A stretch of DNA of 64,000 nt from Epichloe hybrida (lineage: Eukaryota; Ascomycota; Sordariomycetes; Hypocreales; Clavicipitaceae). The stretch spans positions 2,604,001 to 2,668,000 of the forward strand of contig JAFEKR010000002.1 in assembly GCA_019022495.1 (NCBI GenBank). Direction: 5' to 3'. A model generated the notes under the pieces. That model ran no database searches and had not been told where the DNA came from. It was given only the letters and a program-made list of their open reading frames with translations. Of the stretch, positions 1 through 13,509 are shown piece after piece; positions within the stretch are counted from its first letter, which is position 1, and each line of letters begins with the position of its first letter. The position numbers and the translations under genes are program-made.

Positions 1-248
1 TTACTCCGCTGGATGACATTTCCGACAAGGCATGTCCTCCACATAATCCAGATGAACCTGATCTTGGATTTTTGAAGGGCTTGACAAGTCTTCGCGAATA
101 CTTCTTGCAGATTCAGAAGGATGTGAGGTCAGAGCTGAACCTCGGGCCTCGAGGCGCGCGCGCCAGTCACCAGTGGACGTCTGGCCACATGGATGATGTG
201 CAGCCTGACTTTGAAGATGATCTGGAAAGCGGGTATGTCAGTCTGTGA
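1..248 (+). CDS. 3' end of an unidentified protein-coding gene (partial)
   Basis: Reading from base 3, one frame stays open for 81 codons and stops at TGA 246-248. The other two frames close early, at bases 13-15 and 73-75. The visible C-terminus is hydrophilic and acidic. It contains a helix-like stretch (SLREYFLQIQKDVRSEL) and an Asp/Glu-rich tail ending ESGYVSL. No domain, membrane segment or motif can be recognised, so no function is proposed. The 5' part lies outside the window. The call rests on the open frame, balanced codon use and a TC-rich, AT-rising sequence after the stop that looks like a fungal 3' UTR. A 145-codon open frame on the other strand (167-604) overlaps this end but looks like a chance frame. 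Confidence 0.6.
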   Translation, partial: TPLDDISDKACPPHNPDEPDLGFLKGLTSLREYFLQIQKDVRSELNLGPRGARASHQWTSGHMDDVQPDFEDDLESGYVSL

Positions 249-1342
249 GTATCGTGAACCGTGATGGAGTGTGTCTTGATTTTGTCTCTTTTTTTTTCTT
301 TCCCTTTTTCCTCTTCGGCGTGATTTGAAAGGTGGAGGATACCCAACTTGACCCCCCAGTCATGAGCATCAGCTGCACGCTGCGTCTTTGCCATCTGGCG
401 TGACATTGAGTAGCGATGTTTTTGTACGATGAATTGATGTGTATGTGTCGTTTCATTGGAATTGGATGCGTTGATTTTTTTTTTCACCAAGCTGTCGATG
501 ATTACCCTTGTCCATAGCTGATCCTTTTCTTCACTGTTTTTTGCTTCATCTTCTGGTTCTTCTTTTATCTTCACTTTACTCCTCTTTCTCAAAACGTGGC
601 TCACGAATCTTTTTCACATACCCTGCATCGCGTTTGCTGGACTATCTGTAGACGCGTTGGCACCTGAATGCGTTGTTCATGAAAGGTTCGACTCAAATGC
701 CTGGGGTGATTTCTGGTTTGGTTGGGAGTTGGAGCTCTTACTGATTGTCATGTGGTACAAACAAGAGAGGTACAAGGTACAAGACTGACGAAACAATGTG
801 CGGCATACTTGTGCATTTTTTTCCACAGTGTTATTACCGGACAAGTCTCTGGCGTTTGTTCATTCTGTAATATCCTGGTCTGCTTTCGGGAACGCACGGA
901 AACTCGGACGGAAAATTGATGGGAACATGGGGGTCCACGGAAACAAAAAGAATTTAGAGTGTGCTAGAGATAATTATGAATAAACATGTATATATATGTC
1001 AGTCGCCATGATGGAACCAAATATTGCGGACGGGGGAATAACTCCTACAAGGTTCTCATTGACTTGTAATGGAGGCGTTGCTTGCTGTTGCTTAGCTTCG
1101 TGAGTACAACTCGGATGCCATTGCCCAGCATCAAATGTTCAAATGCTGTGTGATGGCAGTGGTTGAAGTTGTGGAACGTCGTGTGGAGTTGGGACATGCA
1201 CTCTACGTACAGTGGGGTAGCATATGTACAGTGGGGTGTACGGAGTATGTACAGTCTAACCCCCCTGGATGATTTTACAACTCGCTACAAGCCCCACGCG
1301 GGGCAGCCACTATCAGCTGTGAGTGGCCATAGTGAGTGGAGC
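249..1342. other. Intergenic, no gene seen
   Basis: About 1.1 kb between the partial gene and the transposon island. No credible ORF is present. Two direct copies of gtacagtggggt lie at 1208-1219 and 1226-1237, and one TACGGAGTA motif at 1239-1247. GC content and dinucleotides look normal, so this is unique DNA not affected by RIP. Confidence 0.6.
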
Positions 1343-1694
1343 TGTTAGGGATACTATAGGGGGTTTTCGCTAGTAAAAGATGCTAAGTGATCCTAGTAAA
1401 AATACATGTAATCTAAGGTACCCTTTCCCTTACCTAGTGATTTGTTATTGGCCTGCTAGCCCCAGTCATATACCTCGTGTAAAATCATACAGGGGTTAGA
1501 CAGGCACAAAGCTAGGTCAGCCTCGGGCGTAAGACGCGAAGCACCACCCACATCCCTAACAATTAACAGAACCATGCTGTTCTTGTAATAATTTTGCTAC
1601 TATCCCAAAAGACGCCTAGTAGGAACATAGATAGGAGAGAGTATTAAAAAGCCACGGATAAAGGAACGCTAGCTATAGGAAGAAACAAAGGGCC
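1343..1694 (+). mobile_element. Probable left part of an old LTR, split by the outer Gypsy element
   Basis: The unique sequence gives way at 1343 to DNA that starts TGTTAGGG, a typical LTR terminus, and runs to the insertion point of the outer element (TSD ggcc at 1691-1694). The matching right part would be 26691 to about 26962, followed at 26964-26980 by TGGCGCCCCGTAACCCC, which resembles a retroelement tRNA primer-binding site. Joined, the two parts would make an LTR of roughly 620 bp. It is only mildly AT-enriched compared with the neighbouring island. No second LTR is present to confirm the ends, so this is an inference. Confidence 0.4.
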
Positions 1695-1810
1695 TGTTGA
1701 GGTGGGTAATGGCTTACGTAATAGTTGAACATAATTATATGGGGCTTAGCTAGACTATAGACTAAAGGAATATAACGATTATTATCCCTATCATTTTTAG
1801 TACCACTTTA
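1695..1810 (+). repeat. 5' LTR of the outer Gypsy-type element (116 bp)
   Basis: Pairs base for base in length with 26571-26686. Its left edge keeps G residues (TGTTGAGGTGGG) that are A in the partner, while its right edge carries T where the partner keeps C. Confidence 0.8.
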
Positions 1811-3899
1811 TGGTAATAAGACTAGGACCTTATATTGCCCTTTAGTTAGCTTAAATTATTACTAGACTTAAATATCTAATACCTAAGAACATATAATAAA
1901 CAACTTCTAAGAGATTATTAGGTTAAATAATTAAAGAACTATAAACTAGACTAGAGGCAAGAGAAGTTATAAACTTTATTAGAGTATAACTACGGCTAGA
2001 AATAATATAGAAAAATAATAGAATATAGCTGTGGTTATTACTATACTTAAGAAAATTATCTAGCTATAGTTAGAAAACATTACTATTAGATAACGCGAGA
2101 ATATTAAGGACTATAGGACTTAATAAGATAGGCATAGAACTATAGGGCTATGTGAAACTTGCGAATAACTATAGGAGAAAGTTCTTAGAATACCTATAAT
2201 AAGATAGCAAGCAGTAGCTTAGGATAGGATAGATAATAAGGACTAATAGTTATAAGAAGTGGCATTATAATAAAGAATAGGAAAGTCCTATTATAGGGGA
2301 TAAATAGGCTAGACGCTTAAATAAGAAATAACTACTAGGGAATAAGTATAAAGAATAATTACTAAAACACTATAGCGCTAGTATAGTATAATACTAGTAG
2401 CCTAGATAGTGGATAATTATAACCTTAGTTAAATTAGGTAGTTGCGAACTAGTGAATTAAATATAGACTAGACACTAGTAAATAAGGTATATAAACTTAG
2501 GGCATTAAGGAACACTATAAACTCTACTTAAACCTAGGAATCTAACCTTAGGAATTAATATTTACACACTTAGTAAAACAGGCGCTATAACACTGCGTTT
2601 AAATAGGAGATAGATAGTAGTAAATACTAGTTATAACCTTAGAGAATTTTTTTAACCTTAGAATTTAAGCTAAACTACAAAACTTAGGCATAGGAACGCG
2701 TATTTATATACTTAGTAATACAGGAATTTAACCCTTAGTTAATAGAAAACTAGTATATCTTATAATAAATATAATATAATATAGACCTTAAACTTATAAC
2801 TTTAAGAAGCTTATAGGAAGTACTATAAAATAAGGAAACTATTTATAGGAAGCACTATAAAACCTACTAGGAATATTTACTAGAAGTTATAGCCATAAGG
2901 AGAAGTGATAATATTTACGTGGTATTATAACTATAGATATCCTAAGGGACGCGCTAGACATAGTGTAAACTAAAGACTAAACTTTATGCTTTAAGGAACT
3001 AGCTAGGGTAGCTCTTAACATTAAAAACCTTGGTTTATAGGTGGGATTATACCACTATAATTAGAGGTGTAGCGCACGGACTATACCCTTACTTTTAACT
3101 TACTTTTAACCTTACTTAGTTGCTTATTAGATTATTTAATTAGATAGCATAGTGTAAATAGAGTACTACGCACTATATTTATATTAGAAAATCACTTAGA
3201 TTAGGGAAGGTTTAGGCTTAGTAAGAAGGAGTTAGGGAGGTTAAGAGTAAAAAGGTTTTATTTTAGGGGGGACTAAAATAGGTTTTCTCCTCTTCCTTTT
3301 TCTTCTTCTTAGGCTAGGCAGACTCTAAGCAATGAATTATGCGCAATGATTTGAGTTTAGCCTTGAACATTTTCTATCTTCTTAAAAACTTTATTATAAT
3401 AAAGTTTCACTTTCCTATCTTCTTGAAAACTTCATTATAATAAAGTTTATAAGCTCTTTTAATAAAAAAACCTTAACTCCACTATTTAATCTTAGTTAAA
3501 GGATTAGATATATTATTAATAAAATCATACCTTACTAACACTAATCTATCCTAGGAAACCATTAAACTCCTATTTCCTATCTTAATTACTTTATATAAGA
3601 TTAGGCTTTAGTAAAACTAAACACTAGGACTTACAAAGAATTAGACTTAAGTTTAGACTTAGAATAGAATAATAGAAGATCCTTAGAGTTTATTCCTAGC
3701 TTTATTAGCCCTATTTGCCCTCTAAAACCGCCTTATTTAGTAAATAAAATCTTATTACTCTTCCTTTCTCTATTGCTCTAATCTAAAGAACCTATTAAAA
3801 TTAGAGAAACTAGACAGACACTTAATATAAGTAGTTCTTTCTTCCCTATAAACTTAACTATAGGCAAGGGAATTACTTTCTCTAGCTTACTAAAAGATA

Positions 3900-4760
3900 G
3901 GCTAGCTAAGAAATATCTAAAATATTATAAAATAATAGCTATAATAGCTTAAGCTCTAAAAGAATACATTAACACCTTTATGTGTTTAATATTTATCTAG
4001 GGCCTACAAGGAAAAGCAACTCTTTAGTATAAGGACTTAGAATATAAAGACAGGACTTAGGAATAAATAGCCTTAAAATTCCTAGCTAAGTTTAAAAACC
4101 CTAATCTATTTATTAAAATCTTCACTTAGTAAGAGATATATAGTTTTACATAAGAACCTAGTAAGACGCTAAATACTTATGTTTAATAAGCTAAGCATTT
4201 AGCTTTAAAATTAAAATCTAATATATAATAAGTTCTCTTTACTAACTTTATTACCTATCTAGTAAATAAAGAAGTAAACGCTTAATTATAAAAGAGAGTG
4301 TTAGACTATTTATTTGCATTAAGTAAATAGATAGATAGTATAGCCTTAAAGGACTTAATAATATTTAACCTAAAACTTATCCTATATAACTACTACTTAT
4401 TTACTTCTAAAAAGATATTATAACTATTTAAAGATAAAGTCTTAATAGCTAGGATAGGACCTCTTTAGAAATGGATAGAAAAATAATAGAGAAAAAAGAA
4501 ATAAGCTACTAACTAAATAGTAAAGTTAGTAAGATAACTAGAAGTATTCTAGGCTTAAGCTATTAAGAATATTTAATGAATAGCTAGTTAATATAATTAA
4601 TTCAAATATAATTCAAATAATGGATCCTAATCTCTAGGGAAACCTTTAGGAAATAATATTAGTATATATCCTTAAGACAAACCCTAGAGGGACCTAGACT
4701 TCTTCTAGTGCTTCTTATATAGTAAATAGGGATATATAGGTTATAATTACACTAGGAAGG
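3900..4760 (+). pseudogene. Degenerate gag with zinc-knuckle remnant (outer Gypsy-type element)
   Basis: Conceptual translation across many TAG/TAA codons gives a helical, Lys/Leu-rich region of capsid type. Near 4690-4760 it is followed by a C-x2-C..GYIGYNY-like stretch that fits a decayed CCHC zinc knuckle (one Cys replaced by a stop). The position, after the 5' LTR and before pol, fits gag. It is not translatable. The assignment rests on pattern and position only. Confidence 0.45.
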
Positions 4761-6275
4761 ATAAATACTTATCTAAAGACTTTAATAGACACTAAGACTA
4801 GTAGGCTTATAAAGGGCTATAAATAAAGAGAGATTACTAAAGAAAATTAGATAACTTAAATTAAACTAATTTTATTAGCGTAATAGAAATAAACTAACTA
4901 ATCTTACCTAAAGGATATATTCTTAATTTAGAACTCTAATTATTTATAGTATTACTCCTAAACTACTATTCCCTAAGCTATATCTAGGAGGAGAATAAAA
5001 TAAAATAAGTTAACACTATAATACTACTAAAGGGAAAGAAAAAGGTAAATAAGCTAGTATTTACTAAAGGACTAGCTAAGAGAATTATTAAATTAAGGAC
5101 TAAACCTAAGAATATATTAGATAAACTATTATAGTAATAAATTAAAGAAATTCTAGAATTAAATAAGACTATATAGGAGGGGGGTAATCTAGGTCTAAGT
5201 ACGCGTTAACTACTCTAGGAGATAAGTGCTAAGGAATTCTAATAAATACTTCCTATACTATAACTATATCTAGAGAAAACTATAGTAAACCCTTATAAAC
5301 TTACTACTAGTCTTACTCTAAGAGAAGTAGTAATAAGTAATATTACTTTAAACCCCTAACCTTATTAAAGATTAGCTCTAGAGAATATCTAAGCTACTAA
5401 AGAATATAAAGTCCTACTATTTAACCTAGGAAAATAGTTAAGTAAAACTATAGTGTTTATTAGTATTCTATAACTTCTTTAAATAGCCTTAATTATTTAA
5501 TAGTAACTAAGCTATTTAATATAATGTTATTAAAAAATAAAAAGCAATAGGGTAAAGTTAATAGTTTCTAACCTTATAGAACTATATAAAGAAGTAGTAT
5601 ACCCTAATATACTAGTCTATAAGTCTTTAGGTTTAATAAATACTATGATTATATAGAATAATATTACTTAGCTAGATAGCGAGGTTCTAATAACATTAGG
5701 ATACATTATAGCCTATATTAAAGGCATTTAGTGTAACTTAGCCTTGCTTAATAGTAGCTTAAGTGTGAAATTAGTAAGCAAGAGCTACCTAAAAAGATAT
5801 AGACTTCTAACTATTTAACTTTAAGAAAAACAATTTATTTAGATAGTAAATAATGGAAATTAATAGATTTCTTACTATGCTTACCTCTAGATTATAGTAA
5901 GCGAAATCCTAGCATTATTAAAATATTATATAATGCTAGCTTAGGAATAGGATATATTATTAGGAAAAGTTTAGCTATAAAGAGTAAATACTATTAAATA
6001 TTATAGATAGGAAAAGATTATAATTACTAGAATAAAAGGGGAAACTTAAACTTTACTAATATATCTATGCCTAGACTTATTTTAAAGATCTAATATAAGA
6101 GCTTAGCTACCGCAGAGAATAAATCTAGAGGAGATTATAGAGTTTATAAAAGATAACTAGGAAATTCTAGAGAAAGTTAAATAGCTTCTAAGGGGATTAA
6201 ATAGCTAGATTATAAAAGAAGCTAAGAACTAGGAGTTAAAAAACTAAGCGTTATAAATAATAAAGTTAGTGATTA

Positions 6276-6562
6276 TGTGGCTTCCTTCGGACCCTCGGAC
6301 GATAGATAGTCCGACCGTAGCCAAAGAGTAAAGCCACCAAAGGGATGCACGCAATGCGATTAAATACATCATAAGCTACCCCGCTCTATTAGTAGTAGCA
6401 CTACACTATAGCCTTACTTTTCCCTCTCTTTTGCTTACTTTCTCTTCTAGCTAGATTTCTCTTCTTCTCCCTCTTCTCTTCTCTTAGTTATTAGCTATCA
6501 TTATTAACTTTATTAAATTTAACCTCTTTACACTAGTGTAACGTTCCTTAGTGTAACTAACA
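6276..6562 (+). repeat. 5' LTR of the Copia element (287 bp)
   Basis: Pairs with 12840-13126. The first 70 bp retain several CpG sites (ttcgg, cggacg, gtccg) that are TpA or CpA in the 3' copy. The right half is the reverse: this copy has TA where the 3' LTR keeps CG. Confidence 0.87.
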
Positions 6563-9500
6563 CTAATTAGTGGTTAACTATAACCATAGATAAGTTAAGT
6601 ATTATAAGAAAAGACATTTCTACAGACACCATAGCCACTACCCCTTATTATGCTAAATTAACAGTTATTATAGTAAAGAGGTATAACTATAGAGTGTGCT
6701 AAAGGAAGATAGACTAGAATCCTAGTGATAGGCTTATTAGACTTCTAAGGGATTAATCTATTAACTCTTAGGCCTTTAGGATATTTAGTTAATTATTAAT
6801 CTTATTATCTATCACAAGAAAACTAACTAAATAACCGAATCTATTGCCGTAAGGCATTTTATTTAAACCTAACGTTAAAAACAATCCTTAGCTAAGCTAG
6901 CTAACCTATATAACCTCCTTTTACACTCTCTTTATAACCCCTCTTCTCTCTTTATAGCTTTTTACGCCTTAGTATTCTAAATATTAAGTTGTTTCTGTTT
7001 TTACACTATCTTTACGACCTACTCTCCTCTCTTTTTACTATTTTTCCCTCTTTTATACTTTTTCTATTATTTTTCATTATTTCCCTCTGTTTATCCTGTT
7101 AATCCTACTAATCCTATTTATCCTATTTTGTTTATCCTATTTATTCTATCCTATTTATCTTATTTATCCTGTTTATCCTACTTATTTTACAAGGAGAGCT
7201 CCAGGCTTTATTATGTTAATTATAGCACTTCTACCCTATTTTTATTAGCCTTATTAATTTAAGACTAACGTTACTAGAGGGATAGAACTAGAGGGCAAAA
7301 GAATAATAAGGGGCACTCCCTAAAACACACCCCTTTCCTTTAAACCCCTATAAGTATCTTTAAAGATAACTATCCTTAAAAGACCTTAAGAGAATAAACT
7401 CCTACTATATCTATAATCACTTACTAGTAAGCTTATAAGAGATTAGAAAGAATCTAATAATCTAGATCCTAAGACTACTACATAGCCTAAGCTTAATAAT
7501 TATATTATAGGGTTTATTAACCTTAGTAAGCGTTAGGGCTAGAGAGATAATAACCTCTAGGAATTATTCTAAGAGAACTTTAAAGGCTAGTCTAAGGACA
7601 CCTTTAAAAGAGTAAATAAGGATATTATAAGAGAGCTACATAACTCTCTATAAGATTACGGCGTTCTTATTAAACAAGGCCTTAGATATCTAATCCTAGC
7701 ATTGCTTAAAGAAGTGCTTTATTAAACCTTAATGCCTTATTAGCTAGAAGAAAGGTTAAGACCCTCTAAACCGCCTTAAACATAACCTCTATAGGCCACT
7801 GCTATAAAGACCTTGCCTAATGTTCCTAGCTCCTAAAGGGAATAATTACTATATTCTCTATAAGAACCCCTATAATAATCTTAGTTATATTAAGAGCTTA
7901 ACCCTTAATAGTTTAATTTCCCTCCTTAATACCTTCCTTCTAATAAGCAAATTATAAAGAAAATCTCTAAGCTTATAAAGATATATAAGGATAGTAACTA
8001 TTATAGTAAAAAGCTATATAACTTTCTCTTACTAAAGCTTACGCTCTTTAAGAGTAAGTATAACTAGATTAACCTCCTTAAGTTACATTTTAGTAAAGCA
8101 TTCCCTATTATATTAATAGGAGATACTAAATAGCACTTTCTTAATTACCTTACTAGTAAGAACCTCTCTTATAAAGAGATAATTATAAATATCTATTAAT
8201 GATTTAAAATAGAAAGTAATTAACAGTTCTATTACTATAAGTAAAGCAATATAACCCTTAAAAATGTTATTACTTAGAACCCTAATAAGAGTAAGCTTAA
8301 GTGCCTTAAGATTCTATTAATTACCTTAAAGAGAGTTTATAAAGAACTATACCCCTTTAATATAGTAAATACAGAGCTCTATAAGCAGACCTTAAATATA
8401 GTCTCTAGCATCCCTAAATATTAGGTAGTAAAGTATATGCACACGCTAGGCTTTAAGAACCTTACTAGTAACCTCTATAAATTAATTATAATTACAGAGA
8501 GTAGTGTAAGAAGTAACTAATACTACTAGCATTAAGATAAAGACCTATTAAAGGTAATGTTTATAGACCGCTAATATAGCTAATAGAATTAAAGAGACTA
8601 AGGAAAAGAAGGTTATTATAGTAACTCTAGATAACCTAAGCAATGCTTTATTTATAGTAAGAGTAACTACTAGTTATTAAACCACACTAATGCTAAACAT
8701 TAGAAAGAGAAAGAGAGGTAGTAAGCTAGTAAGAACTATTATTTACCTCTTATAAAGAAGAAGTTTTAGGTATTCCTTATTTTATTTAAAGGAAATAATA
8801 GTAATAATAAAGAGGAAATAATAGTAATAATAAAGAGGAAATAAAAGACTAGGAAACATAGCTTAAGGCCTTTACTTAGGACTAAGATAATAGTAATAAT
8901 AATATTAAGAAGAAGCTATTATTAAAGGCATAACTTAGCATTATATAATTCTTCTGCGTAGGATTATAAACAATAGATAACGTTAATATCCTTATAACGC
9001 TTAAGAATTAAGCTTTTTAACACGCTTTACTTAAGCAAGAGCTATACCTTAAAGAGGCTTCTAATAAAGATAATTCAATCTATTATGCCTCTAAAGGACG
9101 CTATTCTAAAGAGATCTTCAGAGAAATCATGCTAGATATAGGAGCCTTAGGCTAATTAACTGCTAGTCTAGCATAAGCTAAAGCCTTACTAAGATTAATG
9201 CCATTATTAATAATCAAACCCTATAACCTAGAAGTTATTTGCTTTAGTGCTAGATTAGCAATAACACGTAGCACTATCTATATGCTTATAAAGCTTAGCT
9301 AAATTAACTTCTATATCCTTAACACTACCACACCCTTTCTCTTTTCCCTTACTAATATAGATAAAATAAAGGTTAAGATTAATAACCTTACTAATATATT
9401 AATTTAAAATAATAAGACTATACCCATTATGCGTAAATAGGGCTACCCTTAGTGGCTTCTAAAGGTAAGAGAAACCACTGCTTTTTACCTATTAGAAGGA

Positions 9501-12049
9501 GAGATTTATTAACTACACTAAAGGTTTGGTTATCCCTTAATTTAATAGCTTATAAAGATTCTTTAATAAGCTAGTTATAACGTTAAATGTTATGCAATTA
9601 AGAAGCTAACTAAAGTCTATTACTATTATTAGATAAATAGAAAAGCCCCTAGCTAGTTTAAATTCTCCCTTAAAGACAACTATAACTTTAACTATAAGAT
9701 TATTATTAATATTATGCAAATTAATAGCTAGCTAGTCCTTTATGTTATTAATTTAGTAACCTTATTTTAAGCGGCCTAATTCCTTAACCCTAAGAAGCAG
9801 AAAGCTCGTGATATCTAGGATATAATTAGAGAGTGCTAGATTAATACATATCTAGGCCCTCTAGACTAGATTGTTTATAATGCTAGTAATAACTTTGCCT
9901 TAGCTAAATTCAGGCATTATACTCGCTTAATATTAATTAATATTAATAAGATACCTATTAAAGCCTATAATAGCATTAGAAAGGTTAAGAGATATTATAG
10001 ACCTCTTCGCTAGGCCTATAATATTATTATAGACTTAATTAGCAAGGAAATTACTCCTAAGCAGTAACTCTAGATAGCTATTAAAGCTATTAATAACTTA
10101 GTAAGCCTTAATAGCCTTATACTAACCTTACTAGTCTTTAGAGCTTACCTATAGATAATAGATAAGTTACTACTAAGCATCTCTATTATTTAATAAGCTA
10201 AAGTAATTTAGAAAGTAACTAATAAAGTCCGCTATTACCTAGCTAAGAGGCAGGTCTATAAGGCCCTTAGTGCCTAGAATAGCCCTAACACATTACTAAT
10301 ATATTAGCTATTACTATAGGCTAATATATATATATAAAGAGAAAAAGGTAAATAGCATAGCCCTTATAAGCTATTAGCTACTAATAGGGAGACCTATATA
10401 GTTAAGATGCCCTATAGCCTAGCTAAGTTTTGCTTTATAGTGGTAAAGCTATACTATAAGGACCTATAGTATATAGGGGCTAATAAGCAAAGCCTTTAGG
10501 ATATTAGGGAGTATAACCTAGGCCTAGAGGTCCTTACCTATAATATAGCCCTTTCTTACACTATAGCCCCCTCTAATACTATAGTCTTATTATAAGAAGG
10601 GGCTAAGGGGGCCTAGGGGAATAAGCTACCTATAAAGGGTAATAAGGTAAAGGAAGAAGAGAAAGAGATACTAGTAAAAAGAAAGTAAGGGAGGCTAAGG
10701 AAAAACCTTATAGTTTAATTCTTTATTAATAAAGGCATAGAGAAGCTTATAGAGGCTATTAAGGCTAAAGGTAATCCTATAGAAAGCTATAGAGTTAAAG
10801 AACCTATAGTAAGCCTTAAGGTAGCTAAAGCTACCCCTATAGGAAGCTATAAAGCTAGTAGCCCTAAGGAAGTAAAAGTAAAGGTAATTAGGGCCTAGGT
10901 TTATAATCCTAAGGAGCTTATTAGACCTATAAAGCCCCTTATATTTATTAATAAAGACTAAGAGAAAGCATTAATTAAGGAGATTATAGCTAGAGAAGTG
11001 CTAAACATAGTATTCCTTATAGTAAAAGAAAAGGCTAACTAGAACCTTACCCTTTAACTTCACTAAGAGGGAAAGATTATAACTCTAGGAAACCCCTTTA
11101 AGCAATCTAATTAAGCTAAGATTAATGTATTATAAGCTTATAATATGTTTAGATTCACAATATTTAATCTAGTAAAGCATAGAGGCCACTAGATCTTTAA
11201 TTCTTATATAGTCTAAGAGATTAAAGGTAAAGGCACTAAAACACTATATAAGAAATCGCGCCTTATTATACAAGGGCATAATAACAAAGGAAAAGAGGCT
11301 ATCTTAACCTAATTGCTAATAATATAGCAATTAAGCTAACGGATTATTATGGCCCTTGCTTTGTTATTAAAGCGGAAGGGAATTTACCTTTAGCTATAAG
11401 ATATTACGTAAGCTTATATTTAATCCTAAACAACCCTAAACAGGCTAATTATTATAAAGTTACTAAAGCAAATTACACACCTCTTTCTAAAAGGCATAAT
11501 AATAGAGGTTATTAAGCCCCTTTACAGGATCGCAAAGGCTAGAACCTACTAGTAGGCAATATATTTTCGCTACTATAGGGATAATCTTAACATAATAACA
11601 TACAATCCCTGCTTACTAATCACAGCCCTAAATAATAAAAACCTCTTTAGTATTGTAAGGATGTAAATAGATAACACGCTAGGCCTTAGTAATAATAACT
11701 TCTTTAAGAAAGAAGAAAAAGAGCTTTAGAAGGTAAAGTTTATAGCTAAAGAAAAACAATACCTTATAACTACAAATCCCCTTATCTTTAATAGCTATAT
11801 CTTAACCTAGAACGCTAATAACTCCCTAACCCTAACCTAAAAGGGCTAAAGTTAGAAGATTAAGGAAATTAACCCTTAATCACTAATAGCAAGGCAAGAT
11901 TACGTAAAGCAAAGAGCCTAAGGAAGTTACATTACCACAGTCTGTTAACTAGAGGCATTGTATAACTTGTTAATTACCGTATAACACTAAGAACCCTTTA
12001 CTAATAATATCTTATAACTTAATAAACGCCTTAAGTGGCAAATTAAGCA

Positions 12050-12650
12050 TTAGTAGCAGGGATTGCGGTATATCCCCTTAACTCTTAAAGAGGCAAAACT
12101 CTTTATGTTTGTGAATAAGTCCCTTACTAATAATAAAGATCTAAGTTCACAGATCAAATACATTATTATGATTAGTAACAAAGTAATAAAGGAAAACAAT
12201 ACCTTTATCTTAAAAGGGAATATTATCACGTATAGCTTTACAAAAAGCAAGCGTGTAACCTATAGCGCACTTGTATCTAAGCTATATAGCATGGTTTAAG
12301 GTGCTAATATTACATACGCAATATCTATAACCCTTCATATAATCACAGACTAATTAAAGATACCTTAGATCCTAATAATTCTCTATACGGACTCTTTCTT
12401 ATTATACAAATGCCTTATGAAACTAGGTATAATAAAAGAGAAGTGGCTAATAATCAATATTATAGCCCTTTAGTAGTTATATAAGAGGAGGGAAGTCTAT
12501 AAAGTCAGATGGATTAACAGCGGCAACAATCTAGCTAATGCGATAACGAAGGCATTGCTAAATTCAGCCCTTTTAACCTTAATTAATTTAAATGAATTAA
12601 CAATTCATATAGAAGAATAGGTTAAGAGACCTATAAGGTTAGGCAGGGGG
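12050..12650 (+). pseudogene. Copia pol C-terminus: RNase H remnant
   Basis: The open stretch 12063-12299 reads LTLKEAKLF..NKSLTNNKDLSSQIKYI..., ending KSKRVTYSALVSKLYSMV, the Ty1-type RNase H seen in fungal Copia polyproteins. Beyond its stop, the frame continues with recognisable later blocks (SLY..MKLGTTKEKRLIIDIMAL.QLYKRREVYEVRWINSGNNLANAITKALL, shown here only as fragments) interrupted by TAG codons. The Asp in the usual VDxS motif is now Asn, so catalysis would be lost even without the stops. This region is what identifies the element as Copia rather than Gypsy. Confidence 0.75.
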
Positions 12651-12839
12651 GGAGAATTAACATAATAGGCATGTAAGTATAGATTATAATAACTAGGTTA
12701 ATTAGAATAACCAAAGCTACAATAGCTAATAAGAACTATGAATTCCTATTAAGGGATCCACTTATATACACTTTCCTTTAATCTGATTTTTATTACGTTT
12801 TTAGGCTCCTTTAGCCACAAAGAAAAGAGAGAGTGCTAG

Positions 12840-13126
12840 TGTGGCTTCCTTTAGACCCTTAGATAATAGATAGTCTAACCATAGCTAAAGAGTAAAGCCA
12901 CTAAAGGGATGCACGCAATGCGATTAGATACATCGCGAGCTACCCTACTCCGTTAGCAGTGGCACTACACTATAGCCTTACTTTTCCCTCTCTTTTGCTT
13001 ACCTTCTCTTCTAGCTAGATTTCTCTCCTTCTCCCTCTTCTCTTCTCTTAGTTATTAGCTATCATTATTAACTTCATTGAATTCAACCTCTTCGCACTAG
13101 TGCAACGTTCCTTGGTGTAACTAACA
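12840..13126 (+). repeat. 3' LTR of the Copia element (287 bp)
   Basis: Direct repeat of 6276-6562. The last 60 bp keep CpG and CpA sites (ttcgcactagtgcaacg) that are mutated in the 5' copy. The TSD gatta follows at 13127-13131. Confidence 0.87.
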
Positions 13127-13239
13127 GATTATTTGTGTTTTCTTAATTTACTATAGCTAGCAAATAAGATTAGAATAATAAGCTTTAAGGGAACACTAGT
13201 GGAGAATACTTAGAGAATAAAGTATAAATAAAGAGTATA

Positions 13240-13509
13240 TGTTAGGAGCGCAGAGGTCAAAGATAGGATGTTCATTAAAGCAGGTCTTCGGAGAACCTTT
13301 AGGCCATGCGGATAACAAAGAGGCTAGCTAGCTACAAGATAGCCACGTGCTTATAAAGCAAGGTACTTATTAAAGACTACGCATATTATTAGTGCTAGGT
13401 TAGAGATTAAAACCTTTACGCACCTGCCCCTAGCTAGTATTTATCTAGTAGTGACTATAATAGTCTTAGCTATTACTTTATTCTTAACCTTTTAGTATAA
13501 GCTATAATA
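13240..13509 (+). repeat. 5' LTR of the Gypsy chromovirus (270 bp)
   Basis: Pairs with 20854-21123 and with the reverse-oriented copy 26049-26318. The left half keeps unmutated sites (gagcgcagaggtcaaag). The right half is converted to TA, ending ataata instead of gtgaca. Confidence 0.87.

Larger units (their letters stand above)
6276..13126 (+). mobile_element. Complete Ty1/Copia LTR retrotransposon, RIP-degraded (6,851 bp)
   Basis: Two LTRs of identical length (287 bp; 6276-6562 and 12840-13126) begin TGTGGCTTCC and end AACTAACA. They are flanked by a perfect 5-bp target duplication, gatta (6271-6275 and 13127-13131), so both ends are exact. A purine-rich tract lies just upstream of the 3' LTR (12819-12834). 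The clearest coding remnant is the pol C-terminus: from about 12060 to 12650 the frames read as the Copia RNase H, including a 78-codon stretch still open (12063-12299). This places RNase H at the end of pol, next to the 3' LTR, as expected for Copia. The rest is riddled with TAG/TAA. It is inserted in the outer Gypsy-type element. Confidence 0.87.

Noticed and set aside
167..604. 145-codon open frame on the minus strand
   Set aside because: It overlaps the 3' end of a plus-strand gene and its T-rich 3' UTR. The Lys/Glu-rich part comes from CT-rich DNA read backwards. No family feature.
12063..12299. Open frame of 78 codons as a gene of its own
   Set aside because: It is a surviving piece of the Copia RNase H; the same domain continues past its stop.
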